A model generated the notes under the pieces. It ran no database searches. It saw nothing but the letters and a program-made list of their open reading frames with translations, and had not been told where the DNA came from. The translations under genes and the position numbers were made by a program. 64,000 nt of DNA, from assembly GCF_041821065.1 (NCBI RefSeq), contig NZ_JBGUAX010000011.1, positions 62,001 through 126,000 on the forward strand, written 5' to 3'. Below are positions 1 through 9,193 of this stretch, piece by piece; within the stretch, counting starts at the first letter, position 1; the number at the start of each line of letters is the position of its first letter. The stretch is from Egicoccus sp. AB-alg2 (GTDB lineage Bacteria > Actinomycetota > Nitriliruptoria > Nitriliruptorales > Nitriliruptoraceae).

Positions 1-1371
<1,371 letters not shown>

Positions 1372-1466
1372 CGGCCCTCCTGATTCGCGCCGCATCGTCT
1401 CACGTCCGACGTACGGAACGGAAACCTACAGAACGTTCTGGCCGGGCGCCGCGTCGGCGAACACGT

Positions 1467-1607
1467 TCAGGACGTGCCCATCTTCCGAAGACCGTCGACC
1501 AGGACCTCGATCTCCTCGTCGGTCAGGCGGGCGCCGCGATGCACCAGGGTGAAGCGCCGGGGCGGCATCCCACGACGACCGCTCGGGATGCGGACCACGG
1601 CCAGCAC
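1467..1607 (-). pseudogene. Remnant of a haem-binding-domain protein (C-terminal fragment)
   Basis: A 46-residue reading frame (GTG at 1607) ends with MPPRRFTLVHRGARLTDEEI followed by an amphipathic helix. This resembles the conserved C-terminus of the small haem-binding domain family (MPPW-YTLxHPxAxLSxxE-type ending). The rest of that domain, with its CxxCH haem motif, is absent: the upstream bases code for the diguanylate cyclase, which stops at 1610. I read it as a decayed fragment squeezed between two genes. It could instead be a translated mini-protein or a chance frame; the similarity is by eye. Confidence 0.4.
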
Positions 1608-1609
1608 GC

Positions 1610-3118
1610 TCAGCTGGCGGCCAGAACGCGGTCCTTTCCGGCATGCTTGGCCGCGTACAGCGCACGGTCGGCAGCCTGCAACAGCAGTTCCCCGTCCATC
1701 CCGACGCGCAGCTCGGCGACGCCGACGCTGGTCGTCACCTCGAGTCCGTGCGCGAGTTCCGCCCACCGGCCGTCGTCTCGCACCGCGACCCGGACGTCCT
1801 CGGCGATCCGGTGGGCCTGCACGTGGTCGCAGTCCGCGAGCACGACGACGTACTCCTCACCGCCGTAGCGGGCGCAGGCGTCGGTGGGCCGGACCGATGC
1901 CTGCAGCAGCGTGGCCACGCGCCGCAGCACCTGGTCCCCGACGGCGTGCGAGAACCGGTCGTTGACCTGCTTGAAGTCGTCGAGGTCGAGCAGCAGCAGG
2001 GCGGTCGGTCGCCCGTCGACGCGGCGCCGGACCGCCTCGTCCAACACCTGCTGCAGACCACGCCGGTTGAGCAGGCCGGTCAGCGCGTCGGTGATGCGGT
2101 CACGCTCCAGACGCTCGAGCTGGTAGCGCACCTGCAGGGCCCGCACGCGCTGCTCGGAGGCCGTGTCGAACAGGCTGCGCTCGACCTCGCGCAGGTGCCG
2201 GAGCCAGCGCAGCGCCTCCGTCGGCTTCCCGAGGTCCTCGCAGAGGTCGGCCAGCGCCTCGGCGGACTGGGCGCACTCGCGTGGTAGCCCCAGCCGCTCG
2301 GCATCACCGTGCGCCTGGAGCAGCAGGGACGTGGCGCGCCCGGGCTCGTCGGCGCCGACGAGGCGACCCAGCCGCATGCGGCTCTCCACGGCCCCGTGGA
2401 GGTGTCCCGCCCGCCCGTAGTTGCGCAGGGCCGCCTCGTAACCGCTGCGGGCGTCGGCGAGCGCGCCAGCCACCTCGTCGGCCATCGCGAGGTTGTGCTC
2501 GGTCATCGCGACGCCGCGCCACTCCCCCGCCGCGGCGAAGGCCCGGCGCGCCGTGTGCAGCAACGCCCGTGCCGCGAGGACGTCGCCCTCGGCGGTCGCG
2601 ATCTTCGCGAGGTTGTTGCGCACCCCGGCGGCGGCGACCTCGTCCTGCAGGTCCTCGTGCAACGCGAGGCAGCGTTCGTAGGCCTGACGGGCGTCGGTGA
2701 GATCGCCACGGCTGTAGAACGTCACACCGATACGGTTGAGCGTCGCGGCGGCACCGGCCAGGTCGCCCAGCTGTTCGTACAGCGCCAGGGCATCGAGGAG
2801 CCGCTCCATGCCGGTCGACACCTCACCGAGCACGCATTCGAGATAGCCGTACTCGGCCAGTGCAGGGGCGCGGTCGTCGGCCGACGCCGCCTCGTCGAGG
2901 ATCGCCACCGCCTCGAGCAACGCCCGAAGCGCCGGCATGTAGTCGTTGCGCAACGCGTGGCAGGCGCCCTCGAGCGTGAGCGCCCGGCCGCGCAGCACGT
3001 CGTCGCCGGTCGCGCTGGCCCGGTCGCGCAGCCGCTGCGCCACGTGCAACGCTGTCTGCGGATCCTGCCGTCGCCGTCGCCACGCGGTGTCGAAGTCGTC
3101 GAGTTCCTCGAAGCCCAC
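1610..3118 (-). CDS. TPR-repeat diguanylate cyclase (GGDEF)
   Basis: Predicted cytosolic diguanylate cyclase making c-di-GMP from two GTP. From the GTG at 3118 (GGGGA 4-5 nt upstream) it is 502 residues. Roughly the first 330 are helical TPR-like repeats rich in paired LxxLxxAL patterns, a likely protein-interaction sensor. The C-terminal 165 form a GGDEF domain opening with DALTGLLNRRGL and carrying the active-site motif GGEEY; RPTD five residues before it matches the RxxD inhibitory site, so the enzyme looks active and product-inhibited. It is divergent from the first polysaccharide gene and shares the 3119-3361 intergenic region with it, which holds an operator-like palindrome. A longer frame to 3214 is open but lacks a better start. 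Confidence 0.9.
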   Translation of the reverse strand: MGFEELDDFDTAWRRRRQDPQTALHVAQRLRDRASATGDDVLRGRALTLEGACHALRNDYMPALRALLEAVAILDEAASADDRAPALAEYGYLECVLGEVSTGMERLLDALALYEQLGDLAGAAATLNRIGVTFYSRGDLTDARQAYERCLALHEDLQDEVAAAGVRNNLAKIATAEGDVLAARALLHTARRAFAAAGEWRGVAMTEHNLAMADEVAGALADARSGYEAALRNYGRAGHLHGAVESRMRLGRLVGADEPGRATSLLLQAHGDAERLGLPRECAQSAEALADLCEDLGKPTEALRWLRHLREVERSLFDTASEQRVRALQVRYQLERLERDRITDALTGLLNRRGLQQVLDEAVRRRVDGRPTALLLLDLDDFKQVNDRFSHAVGDQVLRRVATLLQASVRPTDACARYGGEEYVVVLADCDHVQAHRIAEDVRVAVRDDGRWAELAHGLEVTTSVGVAELRVGMDGELLLQAADRALYAAKHAGKDRVLAAS

Positions 3119-3221
3119 TCGGTCCCCAGGTCGTGGACGTCCACTGCCCCACCCGAGTCGTCCCCGCTCGGGTACCGGTCGGGATCCTAGACGCTGACGG
3201 GCCGTGGGCGGCACGGAAGGT

Positions 3222-3235
3222 GGGACACCGGTCCC
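3222..3235. promoter_or_regulatory. Crp-type operator candidate, site 1 (GGGACACCGGTCCC)
   Basis: Near-perfect dyad in the intergenic region between the diguanylate cyclase (start 3118) and the first FemAB gene (start 3362), centred 110 and 133 bp from them. It fits GKGACA-NN-TGTCCC at 11 of 12 positions. Part of the family described in the findings. Confidence 0.45.
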
Positions 3236-3361
3236 TGCCCACCTGGCTCCGGGAGTCCTTCACTGATGGTCCGGTCGGGGGGCCGGACCGGCGGGAGCCG
3301 GGGGCACGACGCGTGAACGGCGCGCCAGGACCAGCCGCGCCGTCGAACCGACGGGGGCGGC

Positions 3362-4525
3362 ATGGGACGGGGCAACGATCGGCCTGCAGGTGCGGCGCAG
3401 GGCGGCCCGGCGGGCACCACACCGGCACAGACGCGCCAGAGCGTGCGGGTCGCCGACGACCTCGACGACCCCGGTTGGGACCAGTTCCTGCGCGCGACCG
3501 GCTACGCCCACCACACGCAGAGCTCGGTGTGGGCACAGACCAAGGTACGCGAGGGCTGGGAGCCCTTGCGTGTGATCGTCGAGCGTGGCGGATGCATCAC
3601 CGCTGGCGCTCAACTGCTGTGCCGGCAGTTCGCCGGCGTCGGCGGCGTGGCGTACCTGCCGCGTGGGCCGGTGGCCGCGGCCGGCGACCCGGCGGCGGCG
3701 GATGCCGTGATGGTCCGGCTGGGTCAGGTGGTGCGCGAAGCCCGCATCCATGCCGTACTGATCGAGCCCGATCCGACCACGGCTACCTCGGTCCGCGGCC
3801 TCGCTGCCGACGGCCTCGTCGCCACCCGCCAGCGACTGTCCCTCGGGGCCACGACGGTCGTCGACCTCACGCGTGACCCGGACGCGTTGCTGGCCGGGAT
3901 GCGCACCAAGACCCGGTACAACATCCGCGTCGCCGAGCGGCGAGGTGTCGAGGTCCGCCACGGCGGCGCGGACGATCTGCCGACCTTCCATCGGTTGCTC
4001 GTGGCGACCGGCCAGCGGCAGGGCTTCGAGGCGCCCTCGCTCGACTACTTCCGACGCTGGTTCGAGCTGCTCGGGGCGCGAGGTCACCTGCAGCTGTTCC
4101 TCGCGGAGTACGGCGGTGAGCCGGTCTCGGGCATGCTCGGCGTCACGTTCGGGTCCACGTTCGTCTACAAGCGCGGCGCCTGGTCCGGCGAGCACAGCGG
4201 GCTGCATCCCAACGAGGCCCTGCACTGGGCCGCCATGCGCTGGGCACGCGACGCCGGCTACCGGCGCTACGACTTCGACGGCATCGAGCGCTCGGTGGCC
4301 GAGCGGGTGGCCGGCGGCCACCCGCTCCCCAAGGAGGCGGTGTCGTCGGTCACCCGCTTCAAGCTCGGCTTCGGCGGCGAGGTGATCCTGTTGCCCTCCA
4401 GCCGGCTCCTGCTGCCCGGCCGGTTCCAGCGGCGGCTGTACCGGCTCGCGGGGCGACGGCTCGAGCGCACACGCGTGCTGCGTCGCCGGTTGCGTGGCGC
4501 CCTGGTCAGCGCCCGGACCGTCTGA
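3362..4525 (+). CDS. FemAB-like aminoacyl/peptidyl transferase 1
   Basis: Member of the FemAB/FemX (double GNAT fold) family that transfers amino acids from aminoacyl-tRNA onto amino groups or related acceptors; 387 residues, the usual length. Residues about 35-190 form the first acetyltransferase-like subdomain (WDQFLRATGYAHHTQSSVWA opening typical of the family), about 190-340 the second, with PNEALHWAAMRWARDAGYRR and YDFDGIE near the C-terminus. ATG at 3362 has a GGGGG stretch just upstream. It opens the left arm of the polysaccharide region. The acceptor is unknown: peptidoglycan cross-bridge is the textbook role, but here a polysaccharide uronic acid is plausible (inference). Confidence 0.85.
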   Translation: MGRGNDRPAGAAQGGPAGTTPAQTRQSVRVADDLDDPGWDQFLRATGYAHHTQSSVWAQTKVREGWEPLRVIVERGGCITAGAQLLCRQFAGVGGVAYLPRGPVAAAGDPAAADAVMVRLGQVVREARIHAVLIEPDPTTATSVRGLAADGLVATRQRLSLGATTVVDLTRDPDALLAGMRTKTRYNIRVAERRGVEVRHGGADDLPTFHRLLVATGQRQGFEAPSLDYFRRWFELLGARGHLQLFLAEYGGEPVSGMLGVTFGSTFVYKRGAWSGEHSGLHPNEALHWAAMRWARDAGYRRYDFDGIERSVAERVAGGHPLPKEAVSSVTRFKLGFGGEVILLPSSRLLLPGRFQRRLYRLAGRRLERTRVLRRRLRGALVSARTV

Positions 4526-4534
4526 CGCGCTGCG

Positions 4535-4548
4535 GGGCAGGTGTCACT
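4535..4548. promoter_or_regulatory. Crp-type operator candidate, site 2 (GGGGCAGGTGTCAC)
   Basis: Lies between the first FemAB gene and the sulfurylase gene, centred 76 bp before the ATG at 4618. Reverse complement GTGACACCTGCCCC fits the consensus at 11 of 12 positions and is almost identical to the site at 30719. Confidence 0.5.
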
Positions 4549-4617
4549 GCCACGACGGCGGTGCTTCGGGCTCACTCGGCGCGCCGGTGAGAACGCCCGT
4601 CGCCCTTCGAGGTAGCC

Positions 4618-6369
4618 ATGACCGAGACGCTCAGCCAACCGCTCGTCACGCCGCACGGAGGCGTCCTGCACGACCTGCGGGTGTCCCCGGAGCGGGCCGA
4701 ACGGCTCGTCCACGCGTCGCGGAACTGGCCGTCGTGGACGCTGACCGATCGGCAGCTGTGCGACCTCGAGCTCCTCGCCACCGGCGGGTTCTCCCCCCTG
4801 ACGGGCTTCCTGCAGCGCAGCGAGTACGAGGCCGTCCGCGACCGCATGCGACTGCCGGCGGGGACCCTGTGGCCGATCCCCGTCACGCTCGACGTCACGG
4901 AGGCCGTCGGCCGCGGCCTGCACCCGGGCGACGACATGGCGCTGCGCGCCCCCGACGGCACGCTGCTGGCCGTGTTGCGGATCCGGGACGTGTGGCGTCC
5001 CGACCTGCGCCGGGAAGCGGCCGCGGTGTACGGCAGCACGGACCCCGCGCACCCAGGCGTGCGTCACCTGCTGGAGCAGACCGGCCCCTGGTACGTCGGA
5101 GGGCCGCTCGAGGTGCTGCGGCCGCCGGCCCACCACGATCATCGCGACCTGCGGCTGACGCCGGCCGAGTTGCGGGCACGGCTGGCCGAGCAGGGGTGGA
5201 CCCGCGTCGTCGCCTTCCAGACCCGCAACCCGATGCACCGCGCCCACGTCGAACTCACCCGGCGGGCGGCACGCGAGGTCGACGCGAAGCTGCTGATCAA
5301 CCCCGTCGTCGGCATGACCAAGCCGGGCGACGTCGACCACCACACGCGCGTCCGGGTCTACCGGGCCGTCCTGGCGCGGTACCCGCAGGGCACGGCGATG
5401 CTGGCGCTGCTGCCTCTGGCCATGCGCATGGCCGGTCCGCGTGAAGCGCTCTGGCACGCGATCATCCGCAAGAACCACGGGATCGACCACCTCATCGTCG
5501 GGCGTGACCACGCCGGACCGGGCGAGGATCCGGACGGCGTGCCGTTCTACGGCCCCTACGACGCCCAGGACCTGCTGCGGGAGCACGACGAGGAGTTGGG
5601 CGTCCGCATGGTGCCGTTCCGGCAGATGGTGTACGTGCAGGACCTCGACGCCTACGCCCCCGTGGACGAGCTGCCGCCGGACGCGACGACCCGGTCGCTG
5701 TCGGGGACCGAGCTGCGGCAGCGGCTGGCGACGGGCGGCGAGATCCCCGACTGGTTCACGTTCCCCGAGGTCGCCGACGAGCTCCGGCGCACCTATCCGC
5801 CGCGCAACCGGCAGGGCCTGGTGATCCTGCTGACCGGGCTCTCCGGCGCCGGCAAGTCGACGATCGCCAACGTCCTCGTCGAACGGTTGCTCGAGCTCGG
5901 CGGACGCCGGGTCACGCTCCTCGACGGCGACCTCGTACGCCGGCACCTGTCCAGCGAGCTCGGGTTCTCCCGCGAGCATCGCGACCTCAACGTGCGGCGC
6001 ATCGGCTTCGTCGCCGCGGAGATCGCGAAGAACGGTGGCGTGGCCATCTGCGCACCCATCGCGCCGTACGACGCCGCCCGTCAGGCCGTGCGGCGCCTGG
6101 TCGAGGACGCCGGCGGCGCGTTCGTCCTCGTCCACGTCGCCACGCCCCTGGAGGTCGCCGAGGCCCGCGACCCGAAGGGGCTGTACGCCAAGGCCAGGGC
6201 GGGGCTGCTCCCGGAGTTCACCGGCGTGTCCGACCCGTACGAGCCGCCACACGACGCCGACGTCGTGCTCGACACCACCGATGGCTACCCCGAGCAGGCG
6301 GCCGACCTGATCCTCCAGCACCTCGAGACCCGTGGCTTCTATCCCGCCGTCGCGTCGTCGCAGGTGTGA
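4618..6369 (+). CDS. sat-cysC: Bifunctional sulfate adenylyltransferase / adenylylsulfate kinase
   Basis: Makes PAPS, the universal sulfonate donor, in two steps: ATP + sulfate to APS, then APS phosphorylation. Residues about 1-390 are a Sat-type ATP sulfurylase with the QTRNPMHRAH nucleotide-binding motif and GRDHAGPGEDPDG; residues about 395-583 are an intact APS kinase with P-loop GLSGAGKST, the DGDLVRRHL substrate motif and RDPKGLYAKARAG. At 583 residues it matches the fused family length. ATG has GAGG 6 nt upstream. It lies among polysaccharide genes rather than assimilatory sulfate-reduction genes, and six sulfotransferases are encoded within 30 kb, so it most likely feeds sulfation. 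It carries its own operator-like site 76 bp upstream. Confidence 0.95.
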   Translation: MTETLSQPLVTPHGGVLHDLRVSPERAERLVHASRNWPSWTLTDRQLCDLELLATGGFSPLTGFLQRSEYEAVRDRMRLPAGTLWPIPVTLDVTEAVGRGLHPGDDMALRAPDGTLLAVLRIRDVWRPDLRREAAAVYGSTDPAHPGVRHLLEQTGPWYVGGPLEVLRPPAHHDHRDLRLTPAELRARLAEQGWTRVVAFQTRNPMHRAHVELTRRAAREVDAKLLINPVVGMTKPGDVDHHTRVRVYRAVLARYPQGTAMLALLPLAMRMAGPREALWHAIIRKNHGIDHLIVGRDHAGPGEDPDGVPFYGPYDAQDLLREHDEELGVRMVPFRQMVYVQDLDAYAPVDELPPDATTRSLSGTELRQRLATGGEIPDWFTFPEVADELRRTYPPRNRQGLVILLTGLSGAGKSTIANVLVERLLELGGRRVTLLDGDLVRRHLSSELGFSREHRDLNVRRIGFVAAEIAKNGGVAICAPIAPYDAARQAVRRLVEDAGGAFVLVHVATPLEVAEARDPKGLYAKARAGLLPEFTGVSDPYEPPHDADVVLDTTDGYPEQAADLILQHLETRGFYPAVASSQV

Positions 6370-6372
6370 CCC

Positions 6373-6386
6373 GGGACAGGAGTCAC
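6373..6386. promoter_or_regulatory. Crp-type operator candidate, site 3 (GGGACAGGAGTCAC)
   Basis: Begins 3 nt after the sat-cysC stop and is centred 63 bp before the cupin gene start at 6443. Reverse complement GTGACTCCTGTCCC fits the consensus at 11 of 12 positions. The surrounding 16 bases (6369-6384) recur exactly at 48545-48560. Confidence 0.45.
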
Positions 6387-6442
6387 TTCACGGGGGCTCG
6401 GCCGCGCCGCAGGCTGCTGCGCGGGGGAACGAGGGGAGGCCC

Positions 6443-6841
6443 ATGAAGGGTGACGTGATGCGGTCGGCGACCAGCACCCGGCCGTGGGGGCGCTACACGA
6501 TCATCGACCACGGCACCGGCTACCAGGTCAAACGCATCGAGGTCCTGCCGGGCCAGCGGCTGAGCTACCAGCGCCACGTCCACCGCGCCGAGCACTGGAC
6601 CATCGTGGACGGCGACGGTTACGTCGTCCTCGACGGCGACCGGTTCGACGTGCGGCCGGGCTCGCGGGTGCACGTCGAGCGCGGGATGGCGCACCGGATC
6701 GCCAATCCGGGTCCGCTGCCGCTCACCTTCATCGAGGTGCAGCTCGGCAGCTACCTCGGCGAGGACGACATCGTCCGGCTCGACGACGACTACGGCCGGC
6801 GCTCCGACACGCCCGCCGCCACGGCCGGGACGGGCGCATGA
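6443..6841 (+). CDS. Mannose-6-phosphate isomerase type II cupin domain protein
   Basis: A 132-residue stand-alone cupin matching the isomerase half of ManC/AlgA-type bifunctional enzymes: RPWGRYTIIDHGTGYQVKRI opening, PGQRLSYQRHVHRAEHW with the metal-binding HxH...E pattern, then VHVERGMAHRIANPG. It should interconvert fructose- and mannose-6-phosphate or act as a related sugar-phosphate isomerase, at the start of GDP-mannose supply; the guanylyltransferase partner is not in this window. ATG at 6443 follows GGGGAGG; the open frame further upstream has no Shine-Dalgarno. Its stop overlaps the next start (ATGA). With the GDP-mannose dehydrogenase downstream this suggests a mannuronate precursor. 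Confidence 0.85.
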   Translation: MKGDVMRSATSTRPWGRYTIIDHGTGYQVKRIEVLPGQRLSYQRHVHRAEHWTIVDGDGYVVLDGDRFDVRPGSRVHVERGMAHRIANPGPLPLTFIEVQLGSYLGEDDIVRLDDDYGRRSDTPAATAGTGA

Positions 6842-7893
6842 CCGGCGTTGCCACGCTGGCGGTCGTCGATCCGGTCGACGACACGGCCTGGGACCAGCTC
6901 GTCCGCCAGCACCCGTTCGGCACGGTGTTCCACTCGCCGCCGTGGCTTCGCGCCCTGCAGGACACCTACGGCTTCCGGTTCCGCGCGAACCTCGCCCTCG
7001 ACGGCGAGGGACGGCCCAGGGCCGGTCTGGTCCACAGCCGCATCGAGGACCCGCTGGGCAGTCGCGTCCTCAGCCTGCCGTTCTCCGACTTCTGCGACCC
7101 GCTCGTGGACGAACCGGCGACCTGGCAGGCGCTGACCCGCGACCTGCTCACCGAGGCGGACCGGGTCCAGCTGCGCTGCCTGCACAACGAGATCCCCCGG
7201 GCCGACGAGCGCTTCGAACTGCTCGACCGGGCCGTGTGGCACCGCGTCGACCTGCGGGGTACGCACGAGGAGGCCTGGGACCGACTGGACGCCTCGGCAC
7301 GGCGGGCGATCCGCCGGGCACGCGACGCGGGCCTGCGGGTCGTCGAGGCGCGCAGCGAGGGCGACCTGCGGCAGTTCTTCGAGCTGCACCTGCAGGTGCG
7401 CAAGCACAAGTACCGGCTGCTGGCCCAGCCCTACCGGTTCTTCCTCGCGTTGTGGGACGAGTTCGTCGGCGCCGGTGACGGCACGCTCCTGCTCGCACGA
7501 CGCGACGCGGACGTCGTCGGCGGCGTGTTCTTCCTCGGCTGGGGCGACACGCTCTACTACAAGTTCAACGCCTCCGACCCGCAGCACCTCGGCGTGCGCC
7601 CCAACGACCTGGTCGTGTGGGAGGCCATGGCGATGGCTCGCGAGCGCGGCTACCGCTTCCTCGACTTCGGGCTGAGCGCGTGGGAGCAGGAAGGGCTGCA
7701 GCGCTTCAAGCGCAAGTACGCCACCGAGGAACGCGACATCGCGCTGCTGCGGCACACGGCCACGGCACCCGGCGCGCACGTCGCCGAGACCCGGCGCCTG
7801 CTGGAGCTGTTCACCGGGTTGGCCGTCGGCGACCGCACCCCGGATCACGTCACGGAGGCCGCGGGGAATGTCCTCTACCGCTACTTCGCCTGA
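6838..7893 (+). CDS. FemAB-like / GNAT (CelD-type) acyltransferase 2
   Basis: A 351-residue double-GNAT-fold protein, more distant from the other three FemAB-like proteins here. It opens with WDQLVRQHPFGTVFHSPPWL and has YKFNASDPQHLGVRPNDLVV plus FLDFGLSAWEQEGLQRFKRK in the C-terminal half, the pattern of the BcsL/CelD and exosortase-associated FemAB relatives. Probably transfers an acyl or aminoacyl group to a cell-envelope glycan. Translationally coupled to the cupin gene by a 4-nt overlap and to the downstream glycosyltransferase by a 26-nt overlap. Confidence 0.82.
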   Translation: MTGVATLAVVDPVDDTAWDQLVRQHPFGTVFHSPPWLRALQDTYGFRFRANLALDGEGRPRAGLVHSRIEDPLGSRVLSLPFSDFCDPLVDEPATWQALTRDLLTEADRVQLRCLHNEIPRADERFELLDRAVWHRVDLRGTHEEAWDRLDASARRAIRRARDAGLRVVEARSEGDLRQFFELHLQVRKHKYRLLAQPYRFFLALWDEFVGAGDGTLLLARRDADVVGGVFFLGWGDTLYYKFNASDPQHLGVRPNDLVVWEAMAMARERGYRFLDFGLSAWEQEGLQRFKRKYATEERDIALLRHTATAPGAHVAETRRLLELFTGLAVGDRTPDHVTEAAGNVLYRYFA

Positions 7894-9193
7894 GCTGCGC
7901 CCGACCGCCGGCACGCCGACGCACGCGGTTGCCACCCCCGGGCCGCGCGGGCGACGGCGTCGCCACTGCATGGTGGTGCACGCCTACTACCCGCTCGGCG
8001 AGACCCGCGTGCAGCGGGAGGCCGAGGCACTGCTGGCCGACGGCTGGGACGTCGACGTACTGTGCCTGCGGGCACCGGGCGAGCGGCAACGGGAGACGGT
8101 CGACGGTGTGCGCGTCCGCCGCCTGCCGGTCCGCCGGCATCGTGGGCAGGGCATGGGGGTGCAACTGCTCGAGTACCTCGCGTTCGCCGCGGTGGCGCTG
8201 GTGCAGGTGAGCCTGCGGCAGGTGTGGCGGCACTACGACGCGGTCCAGGTCCACAACCCGCCGGACCTGCTGGTGTGGTGCGCGCTCGTCCCGAAGGTGC
8301 TGGGCGTCCCCGTGGTGTTGGACGTCCACGACCTGACACCGGAGTTGTTCGCCTCCCGCGCGACGGGCCGGCGGGCCCGGCTGCTCGAACGGCTGGTGGG
8401 TTGGCAGGAACGCCTCGCGTGCCGGTTCGCCGACCACGTCATCACCGTGACGCGGCGGTGGCGCCGGCGACTGGTCGCCCGCGGGGTGCCGCCGGAGGAC
8501 GTCACGGTCACCATGAACGTGGCCGATCCCCGCCACTTCCGCCGCGACGACGCGGCGCCGGTCTCGACGCCGGCGTCCGCGTCGGCCGACGGCGCCTTCC
8601 ACGTCGTCTACCACGGCACGCTGACCGAGCGTTACGGCGTCGACGTGCTGCTCGACGCGGCCGCGCGCCTCCGCGACGACCTGCCGGGCCTGCGCGTGAG
8701 CATCCTCGGCGACGGCGACGCCCGCCCGCAGTTGCTGGCGCAGGCCGACCGCCTCGGGCTGGGCGGCACGGTGACGTTCAGCGCCGGGATGCTGCCGGTG
8801 CAGGACGTCGTCGCGATCCTCCGGACGGCGGACCTCGGCGTCGTCCCGAACCGCCGCAATCGGTTCACGGACGAGATCCTGCCCACCAAGCTGCTGGAGT
8901 ACGCGAGCCTGGGCATCCCGGTCGTCGCCAGCTGGACGCCGGCGCTGGAGGCCGATCTCGACCCGGGCATGGTCGCGTTCTGCACGGCCGACGACGCCGA
9001 CGAGCTCGCGTCCCGCATCCGGGCCCTGCACGACGACGGGCCGCATCGCACCGCGTTGTCGCAGGCCGCCGGCGACTTCGCGCGGCGCCACGACTGGCGT
9101 GCCGTCGGCGCCGCCTACACGGAACTGATCGACGCATTGAGCCGCCGCCGGCGGACGACGGCACCGCACTCCGAGGGGGAGGTCGTGCGATGA
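7868..9193 (+). CDS. Glycosyltransferase family 4
   Basis: GT-B fold glycosyltransferase, 441 residues, probably adding a sugar to the undecaprenyl-linked repeat unit on the inner membrane face. The N-terminal half has VHAYYPLGETRVQREAEAL and the acceptor-side DAVQVHNPPDLLVW; the C-terminal half has VYHGTLTERYGVDVLLDA and the nucleotide-sugar-binding LPTKLLEYASLGIPVV. ATG at 7868 has GGAGG upstream and overlaps the preceding gene; the stop overlaps the dehydrogenase ATG by 4 nt. Donor sugar cannot be read from the sequence. Confidence 0.9.
   Translation: MSSTATSPELRPTAGTPTHAVATPGPRGRRRRHCMVVHAYYPLGETRVQREAEALLADGWDVDVLCLRAPGERQRETVDGVRVRRLPVRRHRGQGMGVQLLEYLAFAAVALVQVSLRQVWRHYDAVQVHNPPDLLVWCALVPKVLGVPVVLDVHDLTPELFASRATGRRARLLERLVGWQERLACRFADHVITVTRRWRRRLVARGVPPEDVTVTMNVADPRHFRRDDAAPVSTPASASADGAFHVVYHGTLTERYGVDVLLDAAARLRDDLPGLRVSILGDGDARPQLLAQADRLGLGGTVTFSAGMLPVQDVVAILRTADLGVVPNRRNRFTDEILPTKLLEYASLGIPVVASWTPALEADLDPGMVAFCTADDADELASRIRALHDDGPHRTALSQAAGDFARRHDWRAVGAAYTELIDALSRRRRTTAPHSEGEVVR

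Noticed and set aside
4535-4548. Palindromes as sigma-factor -35 elements
   Set aside because: No consistent -10 element occurs at a fixed distance after the sites; only the copy at 16563 has a possible one.
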